Made by a program: the position numbers and the translations under genes
Notes under the pieces: model-generated
What the model was told of the DNA's origin: nothing
What the model saw: only the letters and a program-made list of their open reading frames with translations
The model's database searches: none
NCBI RefSeq assembly: GCF_014641555.1
Contig: NZ_BMHY01000008.1
Span: forward strand, 67,009 to 131,008
Reading direction: 5' to 3'
Length of the DNA: 64,000 bases
Source: Paenibacillus radicis (ex Gao et al. 2016)
Lineage (GTDB): Bacteria; Bacillota; Bacilli; Paenibacillales; Paenibacillaceae
In this document: piece by piece, positions 55,134 through 63,752 of the stretch
Position numbering within the stretch: position 1 is the first letter of the stretch
How the letters are laid out: each line of letters opens with the position of its first letter

Positions 55134-55622
55134 ATGTACGCAACCGTTCAAAGCTTCATCCAAGACTATACGCAAGAATCAGCTTCAACACAACGGGTTT
55201 TTGACGCGTTGACGGACGAGTCTCTCGCACAGGCGGTCGCTCCGGGTTATCGGACAATTAGTCAATTAGCATGGCATTTGGCCGAAAGCGGCGGTATGCT
55301 GAGTTCCGCTGGATTCAACCTGGACAGACACTCCGGCCGTTCCGAATCCGCTGTTGCATTAGCCGAAGCTTACCGTGCAATCTCGCAGTCGATTATTCGC
55401 AGCGCAGGAGAAGTACTCACTGATGAGAAGCTCTCGGAGCCGCTGACTGTATTCGGCAAGCCATTCACTTATGGCTCGCTGCTAGGCATGTTTGTAAAGC
55501 ATGAGGTTCATCATCGCGGTCAACTGACGATTCTGATCCGCCAAGCGGGAATACAGGCGCCGGGAGTATACGGTCCATCGAAAGAGGAATGGGCATTGAA
55601 CGGAATGGAAGCTCCGCAATAA
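55134..55622 (+). CDS. DinB family protein
   Basis: 162 residues, four-helix DinB/YfiT-like metal-binding fold. Ligand histidines are visible in LAWHLAES and KHEVHHRGQL. Many members are bacillithiol- or mycothiol-dependent transferases; the reaction here is not known. GGAGG lies about 10 bases before ATG 55134. Single-gene unit with its own terminator. Confidence 0.93.
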   Translation: MYATVQSFIQDYTQESASTQRVFDALTDESLAQAVAPGYRTISQLAWHLAESGGMLSSAGFNLDRHSGRSESAVALAEAYRAISQSIIRSAGEVLTDEKLSEPLTVFGKPFTYGSLLGMFVKHEVHHRGQLTILIRQAGIQAPGVYGPSKEEWALNGMEAPQ

Positions 55623-55637
55623 CACAATTCTTATAAT

Positions 55638-55688
55638 AAAAGAGCTGTGAACGGCATTTTGCGATGCCGTTTCCCGGCTCTTTTTTTG
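55638..55688 (+). terminator. Terminator after the DinB gene
   Basis: AAAGAGC/GGCTCTTT outer and ACGGCAT/ATGCCGT inner stems within 55638-55688, with a T run. Confidence 0.88.
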
Positions 55689-55814
55689 TATAAACAATGA
55701 CTTGGAAAAAACTGCTGGAAGATGTCGAAAGCATGTAACTAATTTGTAACACCCTCTCTCTCTTATTCCGGTACTATGAAACTATCAACCGGGGAAGTAG
55801 AAAGGTGAATTAGG

Positions 55815-56750
55815 ATGGGAAATAAACGTAGAAATCGTCGTCGTTGGCTAGCAGCAGCGGTCTTGCTTGTCGTTATTAGCATTATTATTGGGGGCTGCGG
55901 TACAGGCTTAGGCCTCTCAATAGCAGAAATTACAGGAAAAGTTGTAAAAGCAGATGAAACCGATCAGAATAACAGTAAACCCGGTGCAGTCGAACAAGGG
56001 GATCTTGTCGATTATCCGCGGCCGCCGGAAAAACCTGGCATCGAAAACGGAAATACAAGCAAGGGCGACGATCATACGGCACCACCATCCGAACAACCGA
56101 ATGAACCGGGTACAACGAAACCGGATAAGGGACAGGGACATGAACCTGAAGCTCCGCCTGCGGAGCTTCAGCACAAGGATAAAATTATCGCGTTAACGTT
56201 TGATGATGGGCCGGATAAGAAGTATACACCGGCCATTCTCGATATTTTGAAGGAGAAAGGCGTAAAAGCGACATTTTTCGTCGTGGGCCAGCAGGTGAAG
56301 AAGGAACCCGAGGTACTGCAGCGAATTGTAGACGAAGGCCATGCGATCGGCAATCATTCCATGAATCATAAAAATATGGCCAAGCTCAATGCGGAGCAAA
56401 TCCAACAAGAAATTGATGAAGCGGATAAGCTCATTAAAGAGGCTGTCGGTTTTAAGCCGAAGATGTTCCGCGCGCCATACGGCGCCGTATCGGATACGCT
56501 CAAGAGCATTTTGGAAGACGATGACCGTGAGTTAGTTAGCTGGAATATCGACACCCGTGATTGGGCGGGAACACCGGTATCGGAAATGCAGGAAATGATT
56601 CATAAGAAAGCAAAGCCTCACGCGATTATTCTTATGCATTCATTCGGCAGCAAAAATATTAAGCATACGGTGGAGATGCTTCCGCATGTTATTGATGATT
56701 TGAAGAAAAAGGGCTATACGTTCGTAACTCCTGATGAAATGGCGGGATAA
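55815..56750 (+). CDS. Polysaccharide deacetylase (NodB domain) lipoprotein
   Basis: 311 residues. Basic N-terminus, hydrophobic segment and lipobox ending Cys28 (IIGGC), then a Pro/Gly/Glu-rich linker (about 45-118) and a NodB domain: TFDDGP (about 128), HSMNH zinc ligands, RAPYG, DTRDW and LMHS. Probably removes N-acetyl groups from peptidoglycan or another surface glycan. AAAGGTGA precedes ATG 55815. Its end lies next to the following lipoprotein gene, and a two-component system follows, suggesting a cell-envelope operon. Confidence 0.94.
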   Translation: MGNKRRNRRRWLAAAVLLVVISIIIGGCGTGLGLSIAEITGKVVKADETDQNNSKPGAVEQGDLVDYPRPPEKPGIENGNTSKGDDHTAPPSEQPNEPGTTKPDKGQGHEPEAPPAELQHKDKIIALTFDDGPDKKYTPAILDILKEKGVKATFFVVGQQVKKEPEVLQRIVDEGHAIGNHSMNHKNMAKLNAEQIQQEIDEADKLIKEAVGFKPKMFRAPYGAVSDTLKSILEDDDRELVSWNIDTRDWAGTPVSEMQEMIHKKAKPHAIILMHSFGSKNIKHTVEMLPHVIDDLKKKGYTFVTPDEMAG

Positions 56751-56766
56751 GGAGGTTTATCGTTCC

Positions 56767-58191
56767 TTGAATATAAGCATGTTAGGCAGGGCGGCGCTTA
56801 TAGCCGCCTTTCTGTGTATGTTTGCGACCGGTTGCAAGTATACCGCTGCCCCGGCCGATCTGCTGACAAAGCCGTCGCAGACAGCGGACAAGCAGGCATT
56901 AATGAAGGCGGTTGAAGCGGCAATGCCCGCGTATTCCAAGCTGACATTGCCGCTTCGCGATGATGGAGAGGGCGCGATTCGCCAAGTCGATCTGAACGGC
57001 GACGGTACGCCGGAGGCTATCGTATCGCTTTACAATGAATATAACGTTCCAGAGCTTGTGGTATTCCGGATGACATCGGGTGTCTGGCGCTCCTGGTTTA
57101 TTATTCAGCAGCCCATGGCAAGGCAAATCGACTGGATTAAAATCGATGATTTCGACCAAAATGGCAAAGTGGAGCTTGCCATCGGCTGGGTAGGCTCGTT
57201 CGAAAGCCCAAGTCTGGCGGAGTTTTATTCATTTCAATCGAAGCCGGTACGGAATGAGGAAGGCAAACTGGTGCTTCAGCCGGTGGATTCTATTCCTTAT
57301 GCGTATGCTGAAGTGGGAGACGTCGATGGAGACGGCAGGCTGGAAATTGCGATTATTCAAACGGACGGCTCCTATCAGGAGACGAGTCTGCCTTCTTACA
57401 CGTTGAATCTGTACAATTGGGAAGGCGCTGAGCTGACGCTGTTGCAGCAGCTGGAATTGTATGACGGCGTCAATATGTACGACCGGATGATCATCGGCCG
57501 CGTCTCGCCGGAACAAAACGGGGTCGTCGTAGAAGCTTCTATGGGTGCACACTCTATGTACACAGCCATGTACGCTTGGGAGAACCGCCGTCTTCAGCTC
57601 GTTTATCCGAAGCTGGCGGCGTCAGCAGGGCCAGAGGATGTCGTCTTCACCGAGACGCCGGTCATGAGCGAGGATATAAACGGCGATGGAATTATCGAAC
57701 TGATGCTTCCGAGACCGGCACCTGGTCAAGATGATTTATCTTATGCCGAAACGAAATGGATTAACGAATGGATGCAATGGGATGGTAAAGATGCCTTCCA
57801 TAAGATGCTGGAGGAATATAGCGACTACAGCTACCAAATGCGTTTCCAAATTCCAAAGGCGTGGATGGGTCACTATACTGTCCGCGCTCCGGATAAAGGG
57901 GATAGCTACGCGATTGCTGCTTTTGAATATTGGAACGAGGAACAAGCCTATAAGGCAAAGCTGGCTGACATCTATGCGATCCCTCTTAAGAAACGGGAGG
58001 CATTCGAAGCGGACTGGAAGGCGAAGGGGCGAAGCTATTCCGTTCTGAAAGTAAAAGACGGCTTAGTCTATGCCGCCTCATTCGCAGACCCGCCGGAATC
58101 GATGTCCGAAGCGGATAAAGCAGTCTTTCTGACGATGAGGCTGGAGGACGGAAAGGCTGGCGAGTTGTTGCGAGTAATGGAAGAAGACTAG
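56767..58191 (+). CDS. Lipoprotein with FG-GAP/VCBS-like repeats
   Basis: Specific function unknown. About 474 residues from TTG 56767, which has AAGGAGG (56749-56755) 11 bases upstream; this start gives a clean lipoprotein signal ending Cys23 (FATGC). The body has repeated calcium-type loops of a beta-propeller: DLNGDGTPEAIVS, DFDQNGKVELAIG, DVDGDGRLEIAI and DINGDGIIELML. The longer frame from 56734 starts inside the deacetylase gene and is unlikely. Likely co-transcribed with the deacetylase and the following regulator/kinase pair. Confidence 0.88.
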   Translation: MNISMLGRAALIAAFLCMFATGCKYTAAPADLLTKPSQTADKQALMKAVEAAMPAYSKLTLPLRDDGEGAIRQVDLNGDGTPEAIVSLYNEYNVPELVVFRMTSGVWRSWFIIQQPMARQIDWIKIDDFDQNGKVELAIGWVGSFESPSLAEFYSFQSKPVRNEEGKLVLQPVDSIPYAYAEVGDVDGDGRLEIAIIQTDGSYQETSLPSYTLNLYNWEGAELTLLQQLELYDGVNMYDRMIIGRVSPEQNGVVVEASMGAHSMYTAMYAWENRRLQLVYPKLAASAGPEDVVFTETPVMSEDINGDGIIELMLPRPAPGQDDLSYAETKWINEWMQWDGKDAFHKMLEEYSDYSYQMRFQIPKAWMGHYTVRAPDKGDSYAIAAFEYWNEEQAYKAKLADIYAIPLKKREAFEADWKAKGRSYSVLKVKDGLVYAASFADPPESMSEADKAVFLTMRLEDGKAGELLRVMEED

Positions 58192-58222
58192 TTGTTCGAT
58201 ATAAACAAAAAGCAGGTGTGTC

Positions 58223-59026
58223 ATGCGAATCTTATTGCTGGAGGACGAGGAAGCAATCCGCGGCTTCGTACGCATTAACTTAAAACGCAACGATATGGAC
58301 GTCATTGAGGCAGATCATGGGGAGGCGGCTCTGGCATTGGCGGCAAATGAAGGGCCGTTCGATATTGCCCTGCTGGATGTCATGCTGCCGACAATTAGCG
58401 GTTTTGAGGTGTGTGAGCAGCTGCGCCGCCTTTATCCCGGCATGGGCATTATTATGTTGACGGCCAAATCCCAGGAAGAGGATAAAATATACGGACTGGA
58501 GCTGGGAGCTGACGATTATGTTCAAAAACCGTTCAGTCCGGGGGAATTAATCGCGAGAATAAAATCGCTTTATCGGAGAATGAAGCCTGTGGAAAGCTCT
58601 ACGGCGGTTGTCCCGCTGGAAGGGGCAACAGAAGAAGGTCAGGCCAAGCCCACTGCCTTGCTGCCAGGGGCGGATACGGCTGCCGAGACGGCAGCGGCAG
58701 CGGTTCAAGCCGATAATGAACTTGTTCGCGGGCGCTTCCGGCTCACGTTTGCCGACCGCAAGCTGTGGAAGCATGAGGATGAAATCATCCTGACTCCGAC
58801 GGAATGGACGCTGGTTAAGCTGCTGATGGAGCGGCAAGGCCGGAATGTGAGCAGGGATGACATTTTGACCGAGGTATGGGGACGCTATTATGTAGGCGAC
58901 TTGAAGGTCGTCGATGTGAATATTCGCCGGATACGGCAAAAAATCGAGGACAATCCATCAGAGCCGGTCTTCATCGAGACGGTATGGGGACTTGGCTATC
59001 GATGGAATCGGAGCGATCGTCCATGA
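58223..59026 (+). CDS. OmpR-type response regulator
   Basis: 267 residues. Receiver with Asp52 (LLDVMLP) and Lys102 (VQKPF); C-terminal winged helix (about 165-262; ILTPTEWTLVKLLMERQGRNV, then WGLGYRW). The linker between them (about 120-165) is about 45 residues and unusually rich in Ala, Glu and Pro. AGGTGTG precedes ATG 58223. Its stop overlaps the kinase start (ATGA). Confidence 0.96.
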   Translation: MRILLLEDEEAIRGFVRINLKRNDMDVIEADHGEAALALAANEGPFDIALLDVMLPTISGFEVCEQLRRLYPGMGIIMLTAKSQEEDKIYGLELGADDYVQKPFSPGELIARIKSLYRRMKPVESSTAVVPLEGATEEGQAKPTALLPGADTAAETAAAAVQADNELVRGRFRLTFADRKLWKHEDEIILTPTEWTLVKLLMERQGRNVSRDDILTEVWGRYYVGDLKVVDVNIRRIRQKIEDNPSEPVFIETVWGLGYRWNRSDRP

Positions 59027-60432
59027 ACAGCCTGAAAACAAGAATCGTATGGAGCTACCTGCTTCTAATCGTTCTCGTTGTATGTGTGCTTGGAGGCTTG
59101 TTCCTGACTTTAATATGGAATTATTACTATGGGAGCGCGCAAAGTTCGGTGAAGCAAAGGGCGATATATGCGCTGACGCAGCATAGCCGTTCGTTGGCTT
59201 CGTTGAAGGTTCACGACCAAGCTGATTATATGCTGCAATATATGGCTGAAGGAGATGTTCGCCTCCAGCTTCTCGACAATAATGGCAAAGTGGCTATCGA
59301 CTCTGACGGTTTTGCCGAACAGGTGCAATATACGACCCCTGATGTGAAAACGGCGATGGACGGCTATAATGGCACTTGGCAGGGAGAGGACCCTTATTAC
59401 AGGGAACGGGTAACCTCGGTTACGATTCCCATCTATAACGATACAAGAGTCGTCTCGCTGCTCCGCTATTCAGCTTCGGTCGAGCGGATTGACGATATGG
59501 TCACGCGGTTGACGCAGATGACCGCCATCGTCGGGGCTGGAGTCGTTCTGTTGTTTCTGGGTCTTAGTCTGTGGATGACGCAGCGGATCGTTCGTCCGAT
59601 TCAGGAGCTAACGCGTGCGGCGCGTTATATGGCTGACGGAGATTGGACACGCCGCGCGGTCAAACGCAACAATGACGAAATCGGACAACTCGCCGAGACG
59701 TTTAACGTGATGGTCGTGGAGCTGAACAAGCGGGAAAAGCTGAAGAATGATTTCATCTCTTCAATCTCGCATGAGCTGAGAACACCGCTTACCTCGATTA
59801 AAGGATGGAGCGAGACGTTGAAGGGGAGCGAATCGGCGGTTGACGAGGAGACTTCGCTTGGGTTGAACATCATCAGCCGTGAAACGGATCGGTTGACAGG
59901 GCTGGTCGAGGATTTGCTCGACTTCTCGAAGCTGGCGGCAGGGAATATCGAGCTGCAGCCGGAAGTGCTCGATTTGAATAGTCCAGTGAGGGAAATGGTC
60001 CATCAGCTTGGGGTACGCGAGGAACAAACTGGCGTGAAGCTGATCGCAACCTTTGGCAAAAGTCCGATCTTCGTCTACGGGGATGCGAATCGCTTGAAGC
60101 AGGTCATTATTAATTTGATCGATAATGCATTCAAATTTACTTCAAGCGGAGGGTCAGTCCGAATCGCTACGACTACGTTTACCGATAAGGAAAACGAGAA
60201 GGCGTATGCGCAATTGACCGTTGCAGATACCGGAAGCGGGATTAGCGGGGAAGACTTGCCTCATGTAACGGAGAAGTTCTATAAGGCGAACACGGGACAT
60301 GGAGGAAGCGGGCTGGGACTTGCAATATGCAAAGAAATCGCCGAGCTCCACGGCGGCGAATTGTTGATAGACAGCGAACGCGGAGCCGGAACGATCGTAA
60401 CGGTAAAGCTGCCGGTTGTGAAAGAAGATTAA
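59023..60432 (+). CDS. Sensor histidine kinase (HAMP, PhoR-like)
   Basis: 469 residues. Two membrane helices (about 11-33 and 165-190) bracket a 130-residue extracytoplasmic sensor; HAMP (about 190-240); HisKA with His250 (SISHELRTPL); HATPase with NLIDNAFKF, ADTGSGI and GGSGLGLAICKEI. ATG 59023 overlaps the regulator stop; the longer frame from 58876 is within the regulator gene. The signal is probably a cell-envelope state, by context of the deacetylase and lipoprotein. Confidence 0.95.
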   Translation: MNSLKTRIVWSYLLLIVLVVCVLGGLFLTLIWNYYYGSAQSSVKQRAIYALTQHSRSLASLKVHDQADYMLQYMAEGDVRLQLLDNNGKVAIDSDGFAEQVQYTTPDVKTAMDGYNGTWQGEDPYYRERVTSVTIPIYNDTRVVSLLRYSASVERIDDMVTRLTQMTAIVGAGVVLLFLGLSLWMTQRIVRPIQELTRAARYMADGDWTRRAVKRNNDEIGQLAETFNVMVVELNKREKLKNDFISSISHELRTPLTSIKGWSETLKGSESAVDEETSLGLNIISRETDRLTGLVEDLLDFSKLAAGNIELQPEVLDLNSPVREMVHQLGVREEQTGVKLIATFGKSPIFVYGDANRLKQVIINLIDNAFKFTSSGGSVRIATTTFTDKENEKAYAQLTVADTGSGISGEDLPHVTEKFYKANTGHGGSGLGLAICKEIAELHGGELLIDSERGAGTIVTVKLPVVKED

Positions 60433-60460
60433 CTTATTGGTTCGGTAAAGCTGGGACATG

Positions 60461-60580
60461 CTATTCTTTGTAGAACAGCATATCCCGGTTAATCATCACG
60501 TACAATACCGCGATGATTGCGCCGGCAATGAGCATGACGGACAGCCAATGATGGGTCAGCCACTCGATCCATAGGGGCAT
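60461..60580 (-). CDS. 39-residue membrane peptide
   Basis: Short frame MPLWIEWLTHHWLSVMLIAG...MLFYKE on the reverse strand, too short for usual gene calls. AAGGAGTGA lies 8 bases before the ATG at 60580. One hydrophobic helix (about 13-30), a short Trp/His-rich front and an Asn-Arg-Asp-containing tail. Function unknown. It lies convergent with the kinase gene and divergent from the hydrolase gene. The rest of 60433-60784 holds the hydrolase promoter. Confidence 0.7.
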   Translation of the reverse strand: MPLWIEWLTHHWLSVMLIAGAIIAVLYVMINRDMLFYKE

Positions 60581-60655
60581 AAGACAGGTCACTCCTTTTC
60601 TTACAGGATAGGTGTGGCTTTAGTATGTCCAAAGTAAGAAATCTTGATCGACCTG

Positions 60656-60685
60656 TTGACAGCAGGTTTAGAGGAATGCTATTAT
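60656..60685 (+). promoter_or_regulatory. Promoter of the alpha/beta hydrolase gene
   Basis: TTGACA (60656-60661), 18 bases, TATTAT (60680-60685) with a TGC extended -10. The 90-base leader has no obvious structure. Confidence 0.8.
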
Positions 60686-60784
60686 GAGGTCAATTAATCA
60701 TAGTATTCGGGTAGGAATTATAAATATTCACAGGCAGCATTAGTTTAGTTACCCACGGGTTGCGGGCTACGGGAGGTTATCGGA

Positions 60785-61606
60785 ATGGAAAAACAATTGA
60801 TACTGCGTCATGACGGTCTGGAGCTGGCAGCTACGCTTCATTATCCGAAGGACGGCGCTGGCAAAGAAAATGCCAAAAAACAAGCAATCATTATCAGCCA
60901 TGGCTTCGTAGGCAGCCGCGTCGGTGTCGACCGGTTGTTCGTGAAGACAGCTAGAGCGTTGGCAGCCGAAGGCTCTTATGTTCTCCGCTTTGATTATGGC
61001 GGCTGCGGCGAAAGCAATGGAGATTATGGCGCGCTTGGATTTGAGAGTATGATCGACCAGACGCGTACCGCCATTGATTATATCTCCTCGATGGATTGCG
61101 TAGACCCGCAGCGGATCGTGCTTCTCGGTCATAGTCTGGGCGGCGCGATTGCCCTTATGACTGCTGTAAGGGACAGAAGGGTGAAACGGCTTATTTTATG
61201 GTCGCCCGTCGCCTATCCGTTTAACGATATCGTCCGCATTGTCGGCCGTGCCGGCTACGACGAAGCTGTTCAGCAAGGCGATACGGATTACTCGGGTTTT
61301 ACACTTCAACCTGTATTCTTCGACTCGCTGCTGCAGCATCAGCCGTTCCAAGCCGCTACGAAATTTGGAGGCGAGGTACTTCTTGTACACGGTACAAGCG
61401 ACGAACTTATTCCAGTGGATTACAGCTTCCTGTACCAGAAGGTGTTCTGGACGCGCAGCGAAGGACTCTGCGACAAAGAAATTATTTTTCAAGCGAATCA
61501 CACGTACTCGAACCGCAAGCATCAGGAGGAAGCAATTCGGGTAAGCTCGAACTGGCTGGCTGGACTCGACCGGCAGCATCAGGAATGGCATCATTGGAGC
61601 ATTTAA
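60785..61606 (+). CDS. Alpha/beta hydrolase
   Basis: 273 residues. Nucleophile elbow GHSLGG (Ser), acid in HGTSDELIP and His in QANHTYSN, with oxyanion region ISHGFVGS. Resembles serine aminopeptidase-like or feruloyl/acyl esterase hydrolases; substrate unknown. No signal peptide. GGGAGG lies 8 bases before ATG 60785. Single-gene unit. Confidence 0.92.
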   Translation: MEKQLILRHDGLELAATLHYPKDGAGKENAKKQAIIISHGFVGSRVGVDRLFVKTARALAAEGSYVLRFDYGGCGESNGDYGALGFESMIDQTRTAIDYISSMDCVDPQRIVLLGHSLGGAIALMTAVRDRRVKRLILWSPVAYPFNDIVRIVGRAGYDEAVQQGDTDYSGFTLQPVFFDSLLQHQPFQAATKFGGEVLLVHGTSDELIPVDYSFLYQKVFWTRSEGLCDKEIIFQANHTYSNRKHQEEAIRVSSNWLAGLDRQHQEWHHWSI

Positions 61607-61625
61607 TAAAAGCGAGACGGCGGTG

Positions 61626-61650
61626 CCAGCAGGCGCTGCTGTTTTTTTTG
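61626..61650 (+). terminator. Terminator after the hydrolase gene
   Basis: CAGCAG/CTGCTG stem followed by eight T. Confidence 0.8.
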
Positions 61651-61747
61651 TCTCGTGTAGCAGACAATTATTTCTAAATGTGATTAAATGATAAATAGAA
61701 TTAAAGCGCTACCGCGTGAATATGACGAATATAAGGCGGGAGAATGA

Positions 61748-62848
61748 ATGAACAATCGAATGCAAGTTCTACGCAGGCTGACATCAGGAGCAGTAGTGGC
61801 TGCGATGATGGTATTGCTGCTCGCGGCATGCGGCCAAGGCGGCAAAGCTCCGAATCCGGATGTAGAAGTGACTGCAGATCCGACAGAGGCTCCAACGCCG
61901 GAATTGACACCTTCGCATCCTTTTACCGCTCCATTAACGGGTCTAGGCCGAGATACGGAAGCGGGCTCTCGTCCCATTGCGGTTATGATCAACAATTTGA
62001 AGCCTGCCCGTCCGCAGTCGGGATTAACCAATGCCGACATCGTATGGGAAGTGCTTGCAGAAGGCGGCATAACGCGGCTAATCGCGATTTTCCAAAGCAC
62101 GGACAAGCTTACGGAATCCATTGGACCGATCCGCAGTATACGTCCTTATCTGATCGATATCGGAGAAAGCTATGGCGCAGTTCTTGCTCACGCAGGCGGG
62201 AGCAATGACGCCTATGCAATTTTGCAGCAGCAGAAGAAGCCTTATCTCGATGAAATCTCGAACGCAGGAAGCTATTTCTGGCGAAGCAAGGAGAGAAAAG
62301 CTCCGCATAACCTTTATTCCGATTTGGAGAAGCTTCGGAACGGTGCAGATAAGCGCGGTTATGCTAGCGACCGTTCGGTTCCTGTCTATACGTTCATTCC
62401 GAGCAGTCAGGACGGAGCCATTCCAGTATCAGCGGCAGCAAGCGCGGGTACAGATGCGACAAGTATTGAGATTGGCTTTACTTTGAAAAATTATAAAGTA
62501 TCTTACGCTTATGATGCAGAAAGCGGTTTGTACCAGCGCTCCATCAATGGCGAGCCGCATATCGATATGAACAATAACGAGCAATTGAAAGCTGCTAATC
62601 TTGTTGTCTTAGGGGCAAGGCATAAAACGCTCGATAATGTGGGCCGGCTTGAAGTAGATCTCCATGCAGGAGGTTCTGCCATGCTGTTCCAGCAAGGCAA
62701 AGCGATCTCATGCGAATGGGTGCGCAGCAGCGACAATATGATTCGCATTCTGAAGGATGGAGCCGAGCTGCCATTTGTACCGGGCGTGACGTATTTCCAT
62801 GTGGTGCCGAATACGCCGACTTTTGAGGATCATATCGTTTTTGGGTAA
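61748..62848 (+). CDS. yerB: DUF3048 lipoprotein, YerB-like
   Basis: 366 residues. Lipoprotein signal with Cys28 (LLAAC), a Thr/Pro/Glu-rich linker (about 35-58), then the DUF3048 domain: RPIAVMINNLKPARPQSGL, DIVWEVLAEGGITRL, GPIRSIRPYL and the C-terminal part ending in YFHVVPNTPTFED. Function unknown; in B. subtilis yerB lies just downstream of the pur operon, so position agrees. CGGGAG is 7 bases before ATG 61748. Confidence 0.94.
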   Translation: MNNRMQVLRRLTSGAVVAAMMVLLLAACGQGGKAPNPDVEVTADPTEAPTPELTPSHPFTAPLTGLGRDTEAGSRPIAVMINNLKPARPQSGLTNADIVWEVLAEGGITRLIAIFQSTDKLTESIGPIRSIRPYLIDIGESYGAVLAHAGGSNDAYAILQQQKKPYLDEISNAGSYFWRSKERKAPHNLYSDLEKLRNGADKRGYASDRSVPVYTFIPSSQDGAIPVSAAASAGTDATSIEIGFTLKNYKVSYAYDAESGLYQRSINGEPHIDMNNNEQLKAANLVVLGARHKTLDNVGRLEVDLHAGGSAMLFQQGKAISCEWVRSSDNMIRILKDGAELPFVPGVTYFHVVPNTPTFEDHIVFG

Positions 62849-62862
62849 AATGATGCCATAAC

Positions 62863-62894
62863 GGAAACACTCTTAACAGGTGAAGAGTGTTTCC
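62863..62894 (+). terminator. Hairpin after yerB
   Basis: Perfect GGAAACACTCTT (62863-62874)/AAGAGTGTTTCC (62883-62894) stem; weak T run. Confidence 0.7.
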
Positions 62895-62942
62895 AATTTG
62901 ACGGGTTGGCGTTTCAACACGTCAATAGGAAAAAGCTGTAAG

Positions 62943-62967
62943 CACGCTCCTTCCGGGGCGTGTTTTT
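62943..62967 (+). terminator. Second terminator after yerB
   Basis: CACGCTCC/GGGGCGTG stem followed by five T. Confidence 0.8.
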
Positions 62968-63014
62968 AATTTTTTGTAATGAAAAACGAAAAAAATAAAA
63001 GTTTTCATAAATCC

Positions 63015-63056
63015 TTTACATTCCCTTAACAAAACTAAAGTAAACTATGTTAAGAT
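63015..63056 (+). promoter_or_regulatory. PhoP-box-like promoter of the phosphate-uptake operon
   Basis: TTTACA (63015-63020) and TTAACA (63026-63031) are direct repeats spaced 11 bases, the pattern of PhoP boxes (TTHACA-N5-TTHACA). TATGTT (63046-63051) may be the -10. Confidence 0.65.
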
Positions 63057-63110
63057 TATCTGGGCTCATTTCATGAAGCCTCAACATCCAGTCAGGTAAA
63101 GGGGATTACG

Positions 63111-63722
63111 ATGTTTAAGAAAAAAGACATTTTCTTTAAAACGTTTGAGGAAATGGCAGACACCTTGGTTGAAGCAGTACAGTATTTTTCTAACGGTGTT
63201 TCTGACCTGTCGGATGTGACAGCTTTCGCTAAGGCGATGAAAGAATACGAAAGCAAATGCGACGTATACGTCCACACCATTCTCAAAGAACTGAACAAGA
63301 CGTTCATTACCCCGATTGAGCGGGAAGATATAATGGCGCTCACGACGTCTCTCGACGATGTTCTCGACGGCATTGAAGCTTGCGCTTCGCGCTTCGAAAT
63401 GTACTACGTTCATGAAAAGGACGAGTATATCACGTTGTTTGGCGATATTTTACTGCGCTCTGCAAATCAAATCAAAAAGGCAATCTACTTGCTGACGGAG
63501 AAAAAACTGCTTGCGATTCGCGAACCGAATATTGCGATTAACGAGCTGGAGAACCAAGCGGACGATTTGCTGCGCGTTGCGGTTAAGAGTCTGTTTGCGA
63601 ATGTGAAAGATCCGATTGAACTGATTAAACGGAAAGAAATCTACGAAATGCTGGAGCAAACGACCGATTATTGCGAAGACGTAGCGAACACGTTGGAATC
63701 GATCATTATGCGCAACAGCTAA
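63111..63722 (+). CDS. DUF47 phosphate-transport accessory protein
   Basis: 203 residues, PhoU-like helical fold of the DUF47/Pit accessory family. Motifs: NKTFITPIEREDIMALTTSLDDVLDGIE near 65-92. It partners the adjacent PiT transporter and may gate uptake. AAAGGGG lies 6 bases before ATG 63111. First gene of the operon. Confidence 0.95.
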   Translation: MFKKKDIFFKTFEEMADTLVEAVQYFSNGVSDLSDVTAFAKAMKEYESKCDVYVHTILKELNKTFITPIEREDIMALTTSLDDVLDGIEACASRFEMYYVHEKDEYITLFGDILLRSANQIKKAIYLLTEKKLLAIREPNIAINELENQADDLLRVAVKSLFANVKDPIELIKRKEIYEMLEQTTDYCEDVANTLESIIMRNS

Positions 63723-63752
63723 CCAGATAGTAGAGAGTAGGAGTCAATTCAA

